From: an uncultured Lachnospiraceae bacterium
GTDB taxonomy: Bacteria > Bacillota > Clostridia > Lachnospirales > Lachnospiraceae
NCBI GenBank assembly: GCA_910586015.1
Contig: CAJUGJ010000040.1
Location: 1-7,734, forward strand
DNA: 7,734 nt
Direction of reading: 5' to 3'
The notes beneath the pieces are model-generated. The model had not been told where the DNA came from and did not search any database. It saw only the letters and a list, made by a program, of their open reading frames with translations. The position numbers were made by a program, and so were the translations under genes. Below are positions 6,061-7,734 of this stretch, one piece after another (within the stretch, counting starts at the first letter, position 1; each line of letters starts with the position of its first letter).

Positions 6061-6079
6061 CCGCTATAGAATAACATAT

Positions 6080-6134
6080 TGATATAAAATTTGTTGTATT
6101 TGTTATTTTATATCAGTTTTTGATAGATTCTATC
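6080..6134. promoter_or_regulatory. Two palindromes in the XRE regulator promoter region
   Basis: TGATATAAAAT (6080-6090) and its exact complement ATTTTATATCA (6105-6115) form an 11-bp inverted repeat with 14-base spacing. Seven bases further upstream GATAGA-T-TCTATC (6122-6134) is a second perfect palindrome. Both lie just before the regulator gene at 5793, where its promoter must be, and the first contains TATAAA-like boxes. Autoregulatory operators for this or the neighbouring XRE protein are the natural reading; no binding specificity can be assigned. Confidence 0.4.
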
Positions 6135-6199
6135 GAATTTAGTTATAATACAATTTGATATGATAAAAACTATTTTTAATTCTTTATAATTTACATTAA

Positions 6200-6219
6200 A
6201 GAAAAAGGAAATTCCCTTT
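6200..6219 (-). terminator. Likely terminator of the second XRE gene
   Basis: On the minus strand AAAGG (6219-6215), a six-base loop and CCTTT (6208-6204) are followed by TTCTTT. The stem is short, so efficiency is uncertain. Confidence 0.45.
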
Positions 6220-6223
6220 ATAC

Positions 6224-6274
6224 TTATCATATTTTAATGTTCAATAATATTAAAAATCATTGCAAATATGATAA
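6224..6274. repeat. Perfect 11-bp inverted repeat with 29-base spacer
   Basis: TTATCATATTT (6224-6234) and AAATATGATAA (6264-6274) are exact complements. They lie between the stop of the second XRE gene (6295) and the terminator-like hairpin. It may be a long stem-loop in the mRNA tail or a split operator half-site. Confidence 0.45.
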
Positions 6275-6294
6275 AATAAATTTTTATTGAATCT

Positions 6295-6498
6295 TTAGTC
6301 TGTTATCTCAATAGTGACAATATCTGATATTTGACATTTCAAAAGACAGCAAATAACATTTAGTGTTTCTAAAGTAATATTGCCTCCATTTTTTATTTTA
6401 GTAAGTGTTCCTTGTGGCAATATGTTTTCTTTCCTGATTTTATATGTAGTATACCCTCTATTAGAAAGCTTTTCCATCATACTTATACATTTTATCAC
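6295..6498 (-). CDS. Small XRE/Cro-C1 family (HTH_26-like) regulator
   Basis: A 67-residue single-domain DNA-binding protein. The order helix-turn-helix (GYTTYKIRKENILPQGTLTK) then ITLETLNVICCLLKCQISDI matches minimal Cro/C1 repressors of Firmicutes, where the second stretch ends with a D-I-V/L strand. The frame's start codon is GTG at 6498-6496, immediately after AAGAAAGAAG; the next in-frame Met codons are 6480 and 6477, which would cut the first helix. The start signal is unusual because the purine-rich site touches the start codon. It lies about 250 bases upstream of the other XRE gene in the same direction. A promoter and a large palindrome stand directly upstream, suggesting autoregulation. 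Confidence 0.75.
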   Translation of the reverse strand: MIKCISMMEKLSNRGYTTYKIRKENILPQGTLTKIKNGGNITLETLNVICCLLKCQISDIVTIEITD

Positions 6499-6513
6499 CT
6501 TCTTTCTTTATAT

Positions 6514-6542
6514 ATTATAATCTATATACACATAAAAATGAA
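6514..6542 (-). promoter_or_regulatory. Probable promoter of the second XRE gene
   Basis: On the minus strand a perfect TATAAT (6519-6514) stands 15 bases before the GTG start, and TTCATT (6542-6537) is 17 bases further up. The weak -35 box overlaps the end of the palindrome at 6538-6574, as expected for a repressed promoter. Confidence 0.45.
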
Positions 6543-6574
6543 TATAAAATCAATTTAATTAATTTTATATTCAT
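6538..6574. promoter_or_regulatory. Perfect 13-bp palindromic operator candidate
   Basis: ATGAATATAAAAT (6538-6550) and ATTTTATATTCAT (6562-6574) are exact complements around 11 bases. One arm reaches into the -35 region of the XRE gene. The same arm sequence GATGAATATAAAATTAA recurs at 6652-6668 across the start codon of the plus-strand pseudogene, so one regulator could contact both sites. Confidence 0.5.
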
Positions 6575-6652
6575 CATTATCATACATATTAAACGCTGAT
6601 ATTGTATGACCATAGCAAGGAAAAATAAAATTAAATCGAAGATAAAAACATG

Positions 6653-7091
6653 ATGAATATAAAATTAAAAGCAAGGGACATTGTAAAAATTGAAAACGCA
6701 TATTTAAAAAATGATAATGGGCTGTATTTTGTTTGATGCCACATAAGGGATTCTGGTTGGAATGGCTAAGAATATTGCCTTGAAAAAATTTGTAATAATG
6801 GAAAAGTTAATAAAGTAAAATACAATATATCATTCTGGTCTCTTTGCTATTGCACGAATGACAGCAAAAAAACGCAACGACTAGATCATGGAATAAAGAA
6901 CATGCAACAATTAAAAAGGTTGAAGGAATCAACACAGCATTTATTATTGAATATTTTGAAAACAAAGTTGAGGAATTTATAGAACAATACAAAAATTATT
7001 TTACAAGATGGGCGAAGAAAACAAAATATCGGTTTCCTAGTATAATGAATTTATGGATAAGATCGGTTTAACCCCTAAAAATCAGAATTAA
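6653..7091 (+). pseudogene. Decayed accessory gene (about 140 codons) with multiple stops and frameshifts
   Basis: Starting at ATG 6653 the frame gives IVKIENAYLKNDNGLYFV and then TGA (6734-6736). It continues in the same frame through GWNG, TAA (6767-6769) and NNGKVNKVKYNISFWSLCYC to CTNDSKK, where a run of seven A (6866-6872) marks a frameshift. The next frame reads NKEHATIKKVEG and FIIEYFENKVEEFIEQYKNY. A further shift near 7005 gives KMGEENKISVS, TAG (7038-7040) and YNEFMDKIGLTPKNQN before TAA 7089-7091. Together these pieces make a coherent protein of about 140 residues, resembling from memory an uncharacterised protein found in phages and integrative elements of Firmicutes (NNGLYFV near the start, FWPxxxCTND centre, HATIE). 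No function is known to me. It is certainly non-functional now. Confidence 0.75.
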
Positions 7092-7179
7092 AAAATTTGT
7101 ACCCAACATACCCAATGCCAAATTTAAAAATCCCTACAAAGTCAAGGTTTGCGGTGATAAGGAAGTAATTTCAGATTAG
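7072..7179 (+). pseudogene. C-terminal remnant of another plus-strand gene
   Basis: A 35-codon open stretch after TAA 7069-7071 reads VPNIPNAKFKNPYKVKVCGD and ends KEVISD at TAG 7177-7179. Its stop overlaps the first base of a GC-rich terminator, the expected layout for the true end of a gene. No start or upstream part is visible, so it is probably the tail of a gene whose body was deleted. I do not recognise the family. Confidence 0.45.
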
Positions 7180-7217
7180 GCGGTATAGCCCCGATTATAA
7201 GGGCTGTACCGTCTTTT
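7179..7217 (+). terminator. GC-rich intrinsic terminator between convergent genes
   Basis: GGCGGTATAGCCC (7179-7191) pairs with GGGCTGTACCGTC (7201-7213) over 13 positions with two G-U wobbles, followed by TTTT. Both wobbles become mismatches on the minus strand and no T-run follows there, so the hairpin is built for plus-strand transcripts. Confidence 0.75.
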
Positions 7218-7224
7218 CTAGTTT

Positions 7225-7734
7225 CTATGCGCCTTGCCGTTTCGGTTGCGTGACAGAAAGAAAATTGAGTTCACCTACAAAGTTGAAAACAATATCCACT
7301 TTCTGTACCCGTTTCCCGTCCACTTTTTCCGGTGCATGGACTATGATTTTCTTGATAAATTCATTGACGATTGCGGGGGTAAGTTCCTTTATCCCCACAT
7401 ACTTGCGGATAATCGCGGCGAAGCTGTCAAAATCGCTCTTGTTCTGTTCGTATGTATCGACTTCCTGCTGGTCTGTCTTGACCTTTTCTTCCAGTTCCCG
7501 CTGTTCCGCTTCATACTCTGCGGACAGCTTCAAAAACCTGTCGTGACTGATTGTTCCGCTTATGTCGTCCTCATAAATCCGCTTTTCTGCGCTTCATTTC
7601 CTTTTCCGTTTCGGCAGAGCGTTGTGCGTACATCATTTCATGGAAAGCCATGATGTCATCAAAGAAAAGGGCGGTCACGTCAAATATCCTGCTCCATACG
7701 ATTTGCTTCAACACTTCTTCGCGGATAAAGTGAG
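7225..7734 (-). pseudogene. Large serine recombinase (TnpX-like, DUF4368-type C-terminus), frameshifted; 5' end outside window
   Basis: The upstream frame (7732-7574) reads HFIREEVLKQIVWSRIFDVT and ends FHEMMYAQRSAETEKEMKRR, KADL and TGA 7571-7573. This matches the region before the coiled coil of large serine integrases from Tn4451-type Clostridia elements. A different frame then gives IYEDDISGTISHDRFLKLSA from 7578 and runs through YEAEQRELEEKV, ELTPAIVNEFIKKIIVHAPE and a final basic tail to TAG 7225-7227. The junction near 7578 lacks the roughly 15-20 residues (coiled-coil piece with ELDR-type sequence) found between these blocks in relatives, so a small out-of-phase deletion is likely. 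The catalytic N-terminus and zinc region lie beyond the right edge. The base composition is distinctly more GC-rich than the genes at 2220-6500. The intact enzyme would excise and integrate its element by serine-mediated strand exchange. Confidence 0.85.

Noticed and set aside
5818..6069. Plus-strand open frame antisense to the XRE regulator
   Set aside because: Shadow of the regulator, low-complexity hydrophobic translation, no start signals.
6866..6872. Programmed frameshift at the A7 run in the plus-strand pseudogene
   Set aside because: The run is not in phase for a canonical slippery heptamer, and other in-frame stops upstream would block the product anyway.
6807..6992. Minus-strand 61-codon frame
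   Set aside because: Antisense to the reconstructed plus-strand pseudogene, cysteine-rich chance translation without start signals.
7234..7733. Three plus-strand open frames over the recombinase
   Set aside because: All antisense to the recognisable serine recombinase; GC-rich coding DNA produces such shadows.

Overview
The window looks like accessory DNA from a low-GC Firmicute, most likely a gut Clostridia/Lachnospiraceae relative. The evidence is AT-rich DNA with strong GGAGG-type ribosome binding sites, a Tn4451/TnpX-type large serine recombinase, an apparent TnpV start fragment, and the family types present (EFR1-like flavodoxin-ferredoxin, Cro/C1 HTH_26-like regulators, SUKH/SMI1). I cannot name the species. 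The dominant theme is decay: I count at least six broken or partial genes, which suggests successive insertions of mobile elements followed by erosion.

Layout. Bases 1-165 hold the lysine-rich tail of a plus-strand gene and its terminator. A 5'-truncated MATE efflux gene (242-646) follows, separated from the tail by a likely insertion junction. Bases 647-1023 carry no convincing gene but hold a structured inverted repeat. From 1024 to 6498 everything I can support is on the minus strand. It comprises a nucleoside phosphorylase with its own promoter (1024-1863), a 15-codon TnpV-like start fragment (1906-1953), and a flavodoxin/two-cluster ferredoxin protein (2220-2981). Next come an internally deleted GNAT acetyltransferase overlapping by one base a P-loop kinase that carries a nonsense codon (3122-3874), and an intact GNAT acetyltransferase (4002-4502).

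Bases 4844-6047 form a compact minus-strand cassette: an XRE-family regulator with a non-standard start, a small predicted membrane peptide of 34 residues, and a SUKH/SMI1-family protein. A second small XRE regulator (6295-6498) lies upstream. The spacers between and before the two regulators are full of perfect inverted repeats that overlap the likely promoters, so autoregulation or cross-regulation is plausible. This cassette is the best candidate for an uncharacterised system, possibly a toxin-immunity or stress module, but its function is inference.

The right end (6653-7734) contains a plus-strand pseudogene with at least three in-frame stops and two frameshifts, the tail of another plus-strand gene running directly into a GC-rich terminator, and a convergent serine recombinase inactivated by a frameshift and apparent small deletion. 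The recombinase is clearly more GC-rich than the genes to its left, consistent with an acquired integrative element that has lost its own mobility.
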